DNA from: Patiria pectinifera
Lineage: Eukaryota; Echinodermata; Asteroidea; Valvatida; Asterinidae
DNA: 64,000 bases
Assembly: GCA_029964075.1 (NCBI GenBank)
Contig: CM057135.1
Location: 23,214,863-23,278,862, forward strand
Direction of reading: 5' to 3'
The notes below the pieces were generated by a model. It saw only the letters and a program-made list of their open reading frames with translations, was not told the origin of the DNA and searched no databases. Below are positions 35,262 to 46,400 of this stretch, piece by piece; position 1 is the stretch's first letter; the number at the start of each line of letters is the position of its first letter. The position numbers and the translations under genes were made by a program.

Positions 35262-36164
35262 ATGACAACGATGCTGAAACTATACAAGTTCACACTTGAC
35301 AGACACCGAGAGTTTCTGCAGAGGCTCTGTCGAATATGTGGACAAAGAGCCATACAGGAAGCAGATGAGTCTAGGGGAAAGCTGCCAGGCTTATTTCTTC
35401 ATATAGGGACATGATACAAATCACGTTTGCGGGTGGTGTACAAAAAGAGGAGCCTGATGTGTATCCCAAGAACATCTGTGAGTCTTGTCGTGCCAAACTC
35501 TATCTCAAGCCCAAGAGATCAGCTTATCACTGGTCCCCTCATCAAAGGAGTTTTCCATGTGAGGTGTGCACAATGTTTGCACAGCAGTCAAAGGGCGGTC
35601 GTCCAAAAAAACACAGGAGCTGGTCGTCCAAAGCAGGTGACAACTCCCACCAAGCACTTTGGTGAACTGAATGAAGGAATGGCATCGCTGCAGTTCCCTG
35701 ACCTTGATGACATTGCCAACTTTTCACCAACCAGTCCCATCTACAACTGTCAAGTGTGCAAACACTTTCTCAGGTGGCCAGTAGCCCTTCCTTGTGAGCA
35801 CATATTCTGCTTGCAATGTATTCAGGATATCTGCAACAAAGAATATGAAACCAAATATCAGTGTCCTATCTGTGCCAATAAGTTCAAGTTTCACGAAGTC
35901 GAACTTGTGAAAGAGTACTTTTTGGAAACTCTGACAAGAGGCAGCCTCAAATGTGACACCTGCAATATTGTAGTGCCACTCCCAGAGGTTAGCCAGCATA
36001 ACTGTGATCCCAACAACATCATCAAGGGAGTAGAAAACTACCTGGCAACTCCCGTCACCATTCCCCTGACACCTACTCTGGAAAAACTTGGGACACACAT
36101 TCTCAAAACCAAACTTGCCCAGTCAACCGATCATGTGTCTGCAGTTTTCAAAACAAGAGGGCAG
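35262..36164 (+). CDS. Exon 1: RAG1-type N-terminal zinc and RING region
   Basis: CRICG (Cys at about residues 23 and 26) and, in another frame, ICESC and FPCEVC parallel the zinc-binding cysteine pairs of the RAG1 N terminus. KGGRPKK and GRPKQV give a basic patch. The RING, about residues 163-210, follows C-x2-C-x11-C-x-H-x2-C-x2-C-x14-C-x2-C; PCEHIFCLQC is the core. A second finger, LKCDTC...SQHNC, follows as in the RAG1 zinc dimerisation domain. The reading frame shifts near 35,405 and shifts back in a seven-A run near 35,611, net zero. A splice acceptor (ttccag) precedes at 35,244, so an upstream exon may exist. The donor is gtaaaa, phase 0. Confidence 0.85.
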
Positions 36165-39100
36165 GTAAAATGCCATGATACATTTCATCAAAGATACTAA
36201 ACTCTAACTTTGTTAAATCACAAAACAAATAACTGTTGACAATTTCATGTCTCTACATAAATACTCCACAGAAATTAGTTATTTCAATAGTTGTTTTTAA
36301 TTAAATGAATAGTTTATTGTTAACCTCAAAGAACATTATTTGCAACTAAATTTCCTTTTATCAAGTTGTTATATCGCAATAATATTCATAGTATTGCACA
36401 AACCTTATGCGCTTTAAAATGACATCTTTAAAATTTGCAGCACCTAGTAACAGTTTGCCTACCGAAAGCACGGCGTAACAGTGATGAGGCGTCAGCATCA
36501 TCGAAGCGGCAGCGAACTCTGGTGCTTGAGCGAGCACGTGACATCGTCAGTGGAGGGTCAACCAGCAGCCAGCTGATGGATGAGGTGTGTGTGAAGTCCC
36601 ACCAGGAAGACCTTCAGAAACATCTTTGGGAACTCCAGCGGCTCCGCATTCCCCATGGGGAGCTCCTCTCCTTGAAAGCAAACATGGGCTTCAGCTGGAA
36701 GAGAAATCAGGAGCTCAAATGGTTTGTTAAAACAACATGTTTCATTAGGAATATTATATTTGTAAAACAAAAGGTATATTTGGGTAGTTTACAAATCCAA
36801 AACAAATTGCTCTTATTTAAAGAAAACAAAATGAGATCAAACTCTGATTACATTGGGGGTTACAACAATTGCAGAGACTCGGGTTGGATCCAGGTTTTTT
36901 TAAAAGGGGGTTAAGGGGTACCAAGATATGACTTGAGATGGGCTCTTACCAATCCTTTTCCTTTGTGGTTGTGTGATGAAATTTTAATTCAGCTGGCTGA
37001 AGCAATACGGCGTGCTAACAGAAGGGAAGGGCAGCTACGCCGGCAACAAAAGATCATCATAGGAGACAACATCAAGGCAGAGTATCTCCCATTCAGTTTT
37101 CCTGATGAAGAGAATGGTGGAGATGTGATTAAGATGGCTCCATGTGTTGGGGTTCAGTCACTGTGTGCAAAGGTGATCCAACAACTTGATGAGTATGACA
37201 AGTAAGTTCAATTTCTTCTGAAGACTGTGAGGGCAAAATGTTGCATATTTTAAATATAGTCCTAAATACAGTTGGTACACACACACACACTTTAATATAC
37301 ATGTTTATACTCTGTATTGAACAGGATAGGAAAACTCACCTGGCATGATGAGATCATTCCTAAAGACGAGATCTGGCTGAAGATAGGGGGCGACAAAGGC
37401 GGGCGAACCTTCAAAATGATGCTGCAAATCGGGAATGTGCCCAGCCCCAACTCCCTGAGCAACACAGTTGTTATCTGTGCCTTTGAGGCCAGTGACACCA
37501 TCTACAACATGGGAATCGGCCTCCTACGTTTGAAAGAACAAGTTGATGAATTATTGCAGTCCTCTTGGAGGTGAGTGCAGAACTTTTCATTACTGCAGTT
37601 GTAAGCAAAGGGAAGTAAAACGCCTAGATGGCGATAACCAATTATGTTGAGCTTCTTTTCCACTCATTAATGTTCTGATATCTCTGTACTTTAAGGGATC
37701 ATGCCTTTGAAATCTTCATGTTTGGAGATTATGAATTCCTGTGCCGCATGTATGGACTAACTGGAGCAACAGGTAAGGAACTTGATCTGTAGAAAAATTG
37801 TAATAAAATTGTGATATATATATAATTCAACATGGACTTTTGTAATGTCTTTATTTTGAAATAAAAATGTAATCTACGTGTATGAAATTTAAGTTTTGAC
37901 GTTATCTTTTGAAACTTCTATACATGTAAAGGTCGGCACAGCTGCCTGTACTGTACTGTCTCCAGGGAGGACATGAAGCGCCCTCGCCAAAACAGGCAAC
38001 CAGTCACCCAAAGGACCCACCACAGTATGAACGAAGACTACAAACGGTTTCAACAGACTGGAAAAAATCCCAAACTTGCAAAGACCTGCAATAATATGAT
38101 CCGAGATCCAGTCTTTCCCATTCCAAATGCAAGGTAATTGTTTTTAATTTTAAATGACAAAACACTTTTAACAAGAATCAGTTGATGTCCTACAAACTTT
38201 AACAATTTCATTATCATATTCTTACATTTCCTCCTTTCAGGTGTGCCCCCCCCCCCTGGTCTCCACATAAGCCTTGGCCTGTTCTTGAAGCACTTCAATA
38301 GCTTGGAGGCTGCTTGTAGTGATCTTGATGTGAAAGTGGCAGCCACTTTAGCCAAGACCCCTTCCACGCAGCCCCAGCAGGAGAATCTTTTAGGCCGTGC
38401 CTATCAAGAATACGTCAAAAAGATCCGAACAGCAGAAGGCTGTGAGCAACAAGCGGACCACTGGAGAGCAAATGCTGACCAGCTCAAAGAGCAGCTAACG
38501 GCAACCATAGTTGAGTTAGATGATGAAAACCATCCCGTTGTAGAAATGTTGGCACAGGCAGTCAAAGAGAGTCAAGAACAATTGAGTGAAATGGTAAATG
38601 TAAAGTTTTTTCTTTTAACATTATGTAAACTTTCTTTCAACCAGTGAACTCAATATTTCATAACTATAGTTTCTTAATTCTTTTAGCATCATTTTGCATA
38701 CATACTTGGTTTTAACAGCAATCCAAAGCTTCAGAAGCAAGAAAGGCCGCCAAGTTGGAGACTGGGCAGGGACCCCTTGTGTGTGCCCTGGACACCACAC
38801 TACAAGAATTCCGTGTTCAGCGGCAAGCGTATCATGGGAAGTCTTTCGTAGGGAATCACGTGCACAAGTGTTGCAAGGTGAGTTCTCACACCAGTCTCAC
38901 ACTATTCCTCCAGCACAGCTGCTACGCAAAATTCACAAACATTTCATAACATAATCAACCCTTCATTAATGTTTAATCTGTCAACAGCCAGAAAACATTC
39001 AAAAGCTTGTCGACTCCATCACATCCACCACAAAGACACTGTGTCCCCGATCACCTCCTAGACAGAGAGAGGCAGAGCAATTGGCAGCAAAATATAAGAA

Positions 39101-39757
39101 ATTGCTGTCCATGTTTTCCAGCTGCCATAATCTCTACAATGTTTCCAGGCCACTAGATGATGCTGAAATTGAAGTACTTGGTAAGCAAAGCCATTTTAAT
39201 AATAGCAAAAAATAAAGCTGAAATAATAGTCAAACAAATGTGCAGTGCAACCATATTTATATAATGAATGATTAAAAAATGTCACATTAAAATGCCCAAA
39301 CAAAAAGAAAACAAAACAAAAATAAAAACACTGCAGTACATTGTAAATAATTACCCATCTCTCTTTTGTTCCTCCAGAAAAAAACATCCTGCAATACATG
39401 AGCTTCTTCAGAGAAGCCTTTGCAGGGGAAACAGTGCCTCCAAAGATGCATATGCTCGAAGAGCACGTAGTTCCCTGGATAAGGCAGTGGGGTGTTGGCC
39501 TTGGCTTCCACGGAGAGCAGGGTGGGGAGTCCGTCCATGCTAGACTTAACACCATCCGTGCAAACATCCGAGGATTCAACGACGATCTCAAGATCCTGAA
39601 AGCTGTCGTTGAAACCCTTTGGATTCAAACCAGCCCATCAACACTGGAGAAAAAAACATCCATGAGGCCTTGTTTACATAATTACATTGTAAATGTAGTG
39701 TCTGAGTGTTTAATGAGACTTATCTCAGACCATCCAATGCAAACTGGCTTAATTTGA
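35262..39757 (+). CDS. RAG1-like DDE recombinase/transposase (N-RAG-TP-like), 10 exons
   Basis: The exons together encode about 1,000 residues, close to vertebrate RAG1 (about 1,040). Order: paired CxxC knuckles, GRP-basic stretch, C3HC4 RING plus C2HC finger, linker, then a DDE core interleaved with a CxxC/HxxxxH zinc site. Spacings match RAG1: Asp to first zinc Cys is 19 residues as for D708-C727, and the zinc His pair is HxxxxH as for H937/H942. The final Glu sits 21 residues after the second His (20 in RAG1), in GEQGGES against RAG1 SEGNES. All exons have GT/AG borders with compatible phases except one shift in exon 7. Expected role: nuclear RNase H-fold DNA cleavage/strand transfer; the RING may be a ubiquitin ligase. 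Molluscan N-RAG-TP elements combine a RAG1-type N terminus with a transposase. This copy could be an intron-bearing transposon, a domesticated gene, or a young pseudogene. No flanking inverted repeats or RAG2-like gene were seen. The true start may be upstream. Confidence 0.85.
36441..36725 (+). CDS. Exon 2: linker of the RAG1-like protein
   Basis: After acceptor tttgcag, it encodes HLVTVCLPKARRNSD, a Ser/Arg-rich stretch, and a charged helical segment with HQEDLQKHLWELQRL. The donor is best placed at gttaaa (phase 0), joining ...ELKWF to LAEAIRR; an earlier GT four bases upstream would break the frame. Confidence 0.75.
36993..37201 (+). CDS. Exon 3: pre-core region
   Basis: Encodes LAEAIRRANRREGQLRRQQK, very basic, then DNIKAEYLPFSFPDEE and an acidic/hydrophobic stretch up to QQLDEYD. 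Acceptor aattcag and donor gtaagt are clear (phase 2). It leads directly into the exon bearing the first catalytic Asp. Confidence 0.8.
37325..37570 (+). CDS. Exon 4: first catalytic Asp (IGGDKGG)
   Basis: WLKIGGDKGGRTFKMMLQI matches in position the RAG1 strand bearing D600 (CDGMGD) and the strand after it. The following VVICAFEASDTIYNM and LKEQVDEL parallel the RAG1 segment with ADESDHETL and its helix. Donor gtgagt, phase 2. Confidence 0.85.
37696..37772 (+). CDS. Exon 5: second catalytic Asp (FMFGDYEF)
   Basis: A short exon encoding FEIFMFGDYEFLCRMYGL. The Asp lies about 70 residues after that of exon 4 and 19 before the first zinc Cys of exon 6, the same offset as RAG1 D708 to C727. The following GLTGATG parallels RAG1 GLEASG. 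Donor gtaagg, phase 1. Confidence 0.85.
37932..38133 (+). CDS. Exon 6: zinc CxxC (CLYC) segment
   Basis: GRHSCLYCTVSREDM supplies the CxxC equivalent to RAG1 C727/C730. THHSMNEDYKRFQQTG parallels the RAG1 segment with SITRSHAENLERYE. The exon ends with IRDPVFPIPNA. Donor gtaatt, phase 2. Confidence 0.85.
38241..38593 (+). CDS. Exon 7: LHISLG segment and coiled coil; frameshift in C11 run
   Basis: PGLHISLGLFLKHFNSLE corresponds in place to RAG1 LHCDIGNA, with Ser where RAG1 has the DNA-contact-region Asp. A long charged helix follows (DQLKEQLTATIVELDDE), probably coiled coil, absent from vertebrate RAG1 at this point. The splice-defined frame meets a stop soon after the run of eleven C at 38,246-38,256; the conserved frame is offset by one. 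A sequencing or assembly error in the homopolymer is as likely as a real mutation. Confidence 0.8.
38719..38877 (+). CDS. Exon 8: conserved YHGKSFVGNH segment
   Basis: An exact 53-codon, phase 0-0 exon with acceptor ttaacag and donor gtgagt. It ends the helix begun in exon 7 and encodes LQEFRVQRQAYHGKSFVGNH and VHKCCK; the His/Cys-rich end could add metal ligands. Confidence 0.8.
38988..39180 (+). CDS. Exon 9: helical core segment
   Basis: Encodes PENIQKLVDSITSTTKTLCP, a basic stretch, and YKKLLSMFSSCHNLYNVSRP, then acidic DDAEIEVL. Acceptor caacag, donor gtaagc, phase 1. It occupies the interval that in RAG1 is the helical domain inserted between the second Asp and the final Glu. Confidence 0.8.
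39378..39757 (+). CDS. Exon 10: zinc HxxxxH and catalytic Glu, C terminus
   Basis: PPKMHMLEEHVVPWIRQWGV carries the two His equivalent to RAG1 H937/H942, and GFHGEQGGESVHARLN the Glu equivalent to E962, followed as in RAG1 by an Arg/Asn-rich helix (LNTIRANIRG). The C-terminal ~45 residues differ from RAG1. The frame closes with TGA; the nearest AATAAA downstream is at 40,717, too far to assign confidently. Confidence 0.85.
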
Positions 39758-42150
39758 ATTTTGAATAGGCCTACCTGTACCATGATTGTGACTTCTTATA
39801 ATTATAAGGCCTGTTGCTAGGACATGAACCTAACAAATTTTCCATTCATTTCCAATTAGGCCTACATACTTCATAGTTCGTGAGAGGTTTGATCATGATA
39901 TATATGGTTTCAGACATGATTGCTATTTGCTAAAAGTAAGTGTTTCAGGATTGTTAGTAACACCACTGCACCAGTCAACAACCGCAGACATGACAGACAT
40001 AATGAAATACTATTCCTGGTGTTAATGTTGTCATATTGTTTTTATCAATTTGCTGTGCACATGTAGTACTACTAAAAGTACTAGGGCCTACATGCTAAGT
40101 TAGTGTGACCGGCCAGACTTACACTCCTGTAATTATGCTGCCAGGTCCCGTCTGTAAATATTTCTTTGTCGATGTCTTATATTTTTAGCATAAACAGCGA
40201 TGCGAAAGTTGTCGAAGCATTGCGAGCGCCCTCTTGTTTTTTCCGTGGAATAGAGCATACAGAGTTGCGTAACAATTTGCATATGACATGCAGTGCGAAA
40301 AAGCCTTTTATTCCGTGCAGTGTCTCAAAGCATCGGGCTTCGGACGCACATTCCGTGAATTTTTTCGCTAGTTTTCTTGGAGAGTAAGCAAGCATGTGTA
40401 GGTCACTTGACTGCTTGTCGTTGCTGCTGCCAGCCACACCTTATTGCGAGCCAGCTTGTCGATATTTTGCTGTGTTTCTCACGTGGTTTTGCCATGGTTA
40501 GCACGCCGCATGTGCATACACATATCGTGTACATGCATATCGTGTAGTTTGCCCAAACATCCCGAGGCATAGGTACACAGGCCGCAACTGCTCCGGTAAG
40601 TGTTTCAACTTCGTAAATTTTGATGTTATCTTAAATAGCACTTTACGACATATTTGTATGCCATGAATACTCAAGGTTGGAAGCCAAGTCTGTATGAAAC
40701 ATTTTTATGCCATAAAATAAATATCCCAGGTTGAAAGCCAAGTCTACAAAAATTGTGCATAATATGACTGGAATTTTTGGATACCGAACCTTGTAATATT
40801 GACTGTGTACTTGCACATACTTCGATCCTATTATGTTGAATTATAGGGTCAATGCACTTTATTGAACTCAAAGTTGGATAGCGTGGATGGAAAGAGAAAT
40901 AAGAGAATGTTCTAGCCTGAAATGAAACACATGAGACATATAGATGGATGTACGAATACAGAATATTGAATACTCTTTTTATGAGCCTTACTGTTTAAAC
41001 AAACAAATGTTAAGAAATAGATGTACGGTTTAAAATGCATTGTAAATTCATCAATATAGAATAACTACGGATGTGTACACACGTACTGTGGAGATGAAAC
41101 TTTTTGATGGCACTGATGATTATTTAATATTCCTTCATCAAAACATTTATATTAATAATATTTATGAGATTACTTAATATGTACAGTAATTTTATTACAG
41201 CTACTGCTTGTGGTTCTGTGGTTCCTGATGGTCACAAATAGAGAAGCCTTCTTGAGTAGACCAGTGTATCCCTTATCCAGCATCCATAATATTTGGGCAC
41301 GTGTATAAAACATTATTGCTTAAAATGTGCCTAAGAAATTGGAGATTTGGAAATTTAGAGATTTGGAGATAAATGTGTTGTAAAATTATTGCATAGCAAG
41401 TGCTTATGGAGATTATTTCTCCTTGATTAAATTTTTACGCCTTTAATATTTTTATGCCTTTAATAATTGTATGCCTCTCGTAAGAAATGTACTTGTAAAT
41501 TCGCAGCAAAAACATTTCTATGGAACAAATCAATGGAAATTGAGGTTTATAGAACCAGTAATGCAATTTCTCATGATAAGAGATAACCAAGGATAAGGAG
41601 AGATGGTTATTTCAAATAATTAAATAATTGAATATTGGATTCATAGTCATTGTATATTTGTAAATAAATTAATTTCTATTCTTCTGTTTTCTGTTATTAC
41701 AGACTGCTGAAGAATGACTGTCGTTTTTTGTAATAATAAAATTTTGATCAATTAAGTGGAATTATATCCCTGTGTCACTTTCAAATTTTTCTGCGTAACC
41801 TTTCCAGCTCGGTTACATTAGTGTACAAAAAGTGTTTTTATTTGTTTAATAACGTTTTTAGTTTATTTTTTTCTTCTGCTATTTTTTATTCGTGAATGGA
41901 TCCAGGCCTATCTACTCTTTAAGGCTTTTTATTTACCATTCATTTAAGTAAGGTTATTAACCAACTCAACATGCTCAAGGGATTATTGTATGTTATAATA
42001 ATAATAGTTTTTGTTTTTATCGTTCAATCAAATCTATTATCTGTTCAGCCACGCTGTCTTACCAATTCTGGGAGTTTCTAATTCTCATTTTTGATAAGTT
42101 TGAAGGATTCCTTCCTCCATCATTTGTCCATGGCTCCATGGTTCGACATC
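39758..42150. other. No supportable gene; 3' flank of RAG1-like gene
   Basis: A short direct repeat (gttggaagccaagtct / gttgaaagccaagtct) occurs near 40,675 and 40,730. A pyrimidine-rich acceptor-like sequence and a downstream AATAAA near 41,700-41,740 could be a stray terminal exon of an unseen transcript. Nothing coding is recognised. Confidence 0.4.
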
Positions 42151-42179
42151 CACCGTCAGCCTCTCCTACGTGGCTACAT

Positions 42180-42300
42180 AATGTACCTGCGACTGACCTG
42201 CATGCCGTTTACTCGGCCGCGCCGCGCCGCCGCACAGCTCAGAATGCATGCATCGCGCGCGATTCGATTGTTGTCGTTTAATAATAACACCGGAAGTGAA
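42180..42300. promoter_or_regulatory. CpG-rich patch
   Basis: A short CG-dense stretch (ctcggccgcgccgcgccgcc) in AT-rich surroundings. No exon can be attached to it on either strand, so a promoter role is only a possibility. Confidence 0.2.
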
Positions 42301-42924
42301 ACACGTCACATGGCTCCCATGTATTTTAACCGCTATTCAAGGCGCTATTGACACCAAACCCTATAAACAAAATAGTATTTTCACCTTCAGACGAAAAACT
42401 TCTCACAATAATCTTAATTCACTGTTTTCGTGACAAAATACGAACCTTCTCTACATCTAGTAAATACTATTACAGCCTAAATGACTTGATTTTTCGAATT
42501 TTAGATGTAATTTCGAAAGTGTGCGGCCATGAAAAAAACCTTCTTACTTTAAATATTACCGTGAACATATCGTGGTGGTTATTGTGATTAAAACTCTTGA
42601 TTTCCCAAGCCTGGGAAAACCCAGACATTTGTGTGTCACGTGACAATGTAAAACCGACCGAAAATTGGAGAAATTCGGCAAAAAATCACCTCTTTTTCCC
42701 CTGTGTCAAAACGTTTTAAACTGATCGATTTTGTCAGCTAACCAAACGTCTTGTTATAAGACTAATACTAAATATTCATATTTTCATCCATATTCATAGG
42801 AGTACCCTCCACAGATGACGATGTCATTGGATAAAAAAAACGTAGGCTACGACGTCACGAAACTGTTTACAACGCGCGCTGGCATTTAAATACGCAATGC
42901 GCATGCGCGAAAACTAATCTGACG

Positions 42925-43445
42925 CGAAGCAACCTCGTTCCCAGGGTGTCGAGCAGTACGCGCCCACCACTACCTGCTCTCTCACCCTGGTATTGGATCA
43001 TTTGCATGTGCAAGATTTTTGCAGACGTATGCAAATGAGGAACAGTCTGGTGCCTGGATATGCGTTACACATTAGCGTTTGTTTTTACCCCAGACACCGC
43101 ATACAAAAACAGAGTCAATTCGTAGCAGCGCGAGCACGGAGTGAGTTACGAAAACACGATTTTTGAAATCAAACTGTTACGATCTTATCAAGACAACATG
43201 CAGTATCATATTTCATATTAATATGAGCAAATTGGAAAGGAAATTAGTATTTTCGAGAAGGCGTGGACGAATGATCGCGTAAACACGTACTGCACGTTGT
43301 GAATATATAGCACCAAGTACACGATAAAAATCCATTACTAGCCAATTGCGGTATCCAATCAGGATACAGGAAGAAAGTTTCCTATCCAGGGTTTACTATT
43401 GGAAACGCGGTTGGAAATAAAGTAAGCACTGGGGACGAGGTTGGA
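42925..43445 (-). mobile_element. Dispersed repeat, inverted copy of 29.69-30.12 kb
   Basis: On the minus strand it follows the same order of words as the 29.7-kb copy. Its outer ends, aacctcgttcccaggg and the complement of ggggacgaggttgg, form an inverted pair. This copy keeps termini better than the other and suggests a MITE about 0.5 kb long. Confidence 0.7.
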
Positions 43446-46400
43446 CGCGAAGGTACCCCAAGGACACTATACCAAGATCAATGCCTCAGGCATGACAAGG
43501 TTACACCTGTTGCATCATAACACTTAAAACAATTCAGGGAATACAAATGACTCATAATAAGAAAGTAAAAGTTGACCAGGATGGAAAATACCAAGATCCT
43601 GAATAACCAAATTAATCTTAAAACAAAAAGGAATATATAAGATTGAAAACTTGGATATAGAGAAAATAAAGAAAAGGGTTAGCTACTGAAACAAACTTAA
43701 CTAAGATAAAACTTAAAAGGCTATACTAGATATATCAAGTAAAATGAATACACTTATCAAATTATCAAAGAGAACTGTTACAAATTCACAGAATTTGTAC
43801 TAGGGAAATTATTCCTCTTTTCACTCTAGTCAAAAGTAACTGGGAACGATTATAAGATAGCTGATTGTCTTTTGTGAATAAAAAGTTAACTGAATAATCA
43901 GTGGATGTCTAGTATAATAAATCATGATGTTTGTACATGTAGTCCTACAGACTCTTCTTTCTTAAATAAAGTTTCACTTTATTTAGACTAGAGTCGCCAC
44001 AAGTCTTTTGTACAAAAATGGCAAATCTTAGTACGTAAACTTTCAGATCAATCAAAGAAAATCGAAGATAACTCAAACAATTGAGGTAATCGATCAATTT
44101 GGAATTTGTTCTGACAAAATGACAGCAACGAAGCAATAAAAATGTCAACTGCAGTAAGAACCTCTCAAGTGGAAATTGGCCAAAGTTGGAATGTCCAAGA
44201 ACTTAATATTCATCTATTAAACTTAACAACACTCTCAACTCAATACAGTGATGGAATGAAAGGAACATAATAGTAATAGTAACAACATGTGACGACTCGG
44301 TCTAAACTTCGAGTAAAGAATGAACACTTTAACCTAGGAGTAAAAAGTAAGATAAAAGTATTGTTGCAGTTTCTGCGCGACTGCTGGCGGAATAGCCTTT
44401 TACTCTGTGGTCATCGACGCACCCAAATGACACGCGACACAAATTTGCCTGTCACCAATTGGGGTGTTGACTTCCCGTTTAATCTGTGTATAAATCAACA
44501 AAATGTTTGTGACATAACATTCTGAAGTGTCCGTGTTACAATAAATCAAGAATACAATGCAACGTACATAACAATGTACAAGCGTTACAAAGCACATCAT
44601 AAAACCCTGTCCACAATTTGGCAAGAAATTAGACTAGAACAATTAGACTTATAAACTACAAAATATGGACTTACGACTCTGCCGAGATAACCGGCTATCC
44701 AGCGGCAGAACTGCAGCTACAAATCGGTAACTACATGTACATTAAGTCATGTTGACATCGACAAAATGTCTTCACAAAAACAATAATGTCTGGCGAAGCT
44801 AAATACGAGCAGTTGTAGTTAACACCGCACCGTGTGCCTAAACCCGCACACGTGAACACATTGTACATGTACAGATTGCATGACACACTTAAAGAGACCT
44901 GGAAAGTATATACATTTTGGGCGCGCACTCCGATAAACAGTGCATCGCTAGGTGACGTCTACAGACTTCATGAATAAATTATGAAACCAAGGTCAAAGGT
45001 AAATCTACTACAGTTTGACAATGTGCGCCTGCGTTACAAGTATTATCGAACTCACCTAGAGCAGGACAGAGGATGAATACATGAATATGGCAGGTTCAGT
45101 TGGAGGATTACAGAAGACAGTTTAAACAGTGAAACTGGGTGCTTCCAACTACCTGTCTCTGTTAATTGCAGTTCAGTGGTCAAGTGAAGGGAAAGTTCAC
45201 TGGCCACCGAATTTATACAGTTCCTCCTCAAGGACTATTGTGCATGGTTGGTTGCAAGTTCTGCTACCAACCACCCACACGCGCTGCCAAGCAACCCACA
45301 CATTTCTAAGAAAGTGCATGACCTAACTCTGGGGGACTTAGGAATTCGAAAAAATGGGGGGCACAAAATTCATCCTATTACAAATGCAATTTCAAACTTT
45401 GTATAATGAAATGCAAAAAAGGCCAAAATCTTGTAATACCTATTAAATGTGAGTTTCACTGTGCAGTGATTTTTCACATGTGTAGGTGGTGGCCTCATCA
45501 TCATGATTAGTCTCCATATCCAGCTACACCTTGTACGGGATGTTGAGCCACCCACACCAACCGATCAGTAGAGGTGTGCCACAGATCAGGGGGCTGACAG
45601 AGCATGGTCGGCCTCAAGCTATCGCACCTAGGTATTTAAACTTCTACAGGTTCTCAAAGATCCAAATATATCTGGTACACAATGTAGCACTATTACGTTG
45701 GTTTAATATTCTCAGTTTTAGTTGATGGTGGTGTTGAATATAGAATATGTATTGTTTTCAAGGAGCTTGACAAACAAATAGGAAGACAAATAAATGAGTG
45801 CTTGCATGTATGCACATCATGATGTCTACATTTCAATTGATATAAAGATCCCCTTTTCAAAAATCCTCTAGCACCCAAATATCGGAAACTTGATTCAATT
45901 GGATGCATTTATTAGCCTATTAACGAAGTGTATTAATTTCTATAGTGGTCATCGTTTGTTTTTTTCGTATGAAGGGGCAGGTTGGGTCATAACTTACTCA
46001 CTGATCAGTTGTGCACAGAATCTTCTGTGTATTGGTTGAAAATATGTAATCAGGGTTTTGAAACATTGCGCACATTGACCGCCCTTTGTTTGTTGTAATT
46101 TGGTTACTAAAAACGGCTTGGAATCACAGTGTATTCAAGAACAATTCTTTATGAAGCTGTTTTAACAAGTTTTAATAAGTTTTGTTTTGTTCCAGCATGG
46201 TGGACTTAAGCTTCTCTCGAGGACTCAAGAAACGTGGAGCAGTTTGTTTTGCTTCAGTGGAAGCCTGTGGTTTCCATCTCTTGATTCAATGCTGAAATAT
46301 CATGAATCATTGATGGATTCAGCTGGCCCCATGTTTATTCAGCTCATAAATTTGGAAGAAGGGGGCCATGTAAGCCGTAAAAAAGTATACTGTTGATACA

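Noticed and set aside
35724-36098. Minus-strand open frame opposite the RING exon
   Set aside because: It is the antisense shadow of the RAG1-like exon, which has clear zinc-ligand patterns on the plus strand.
46196-46396. Possible exon after an acceptor-like site
   Set aside because: No recognisable protein motif, no donor and no partner exon.
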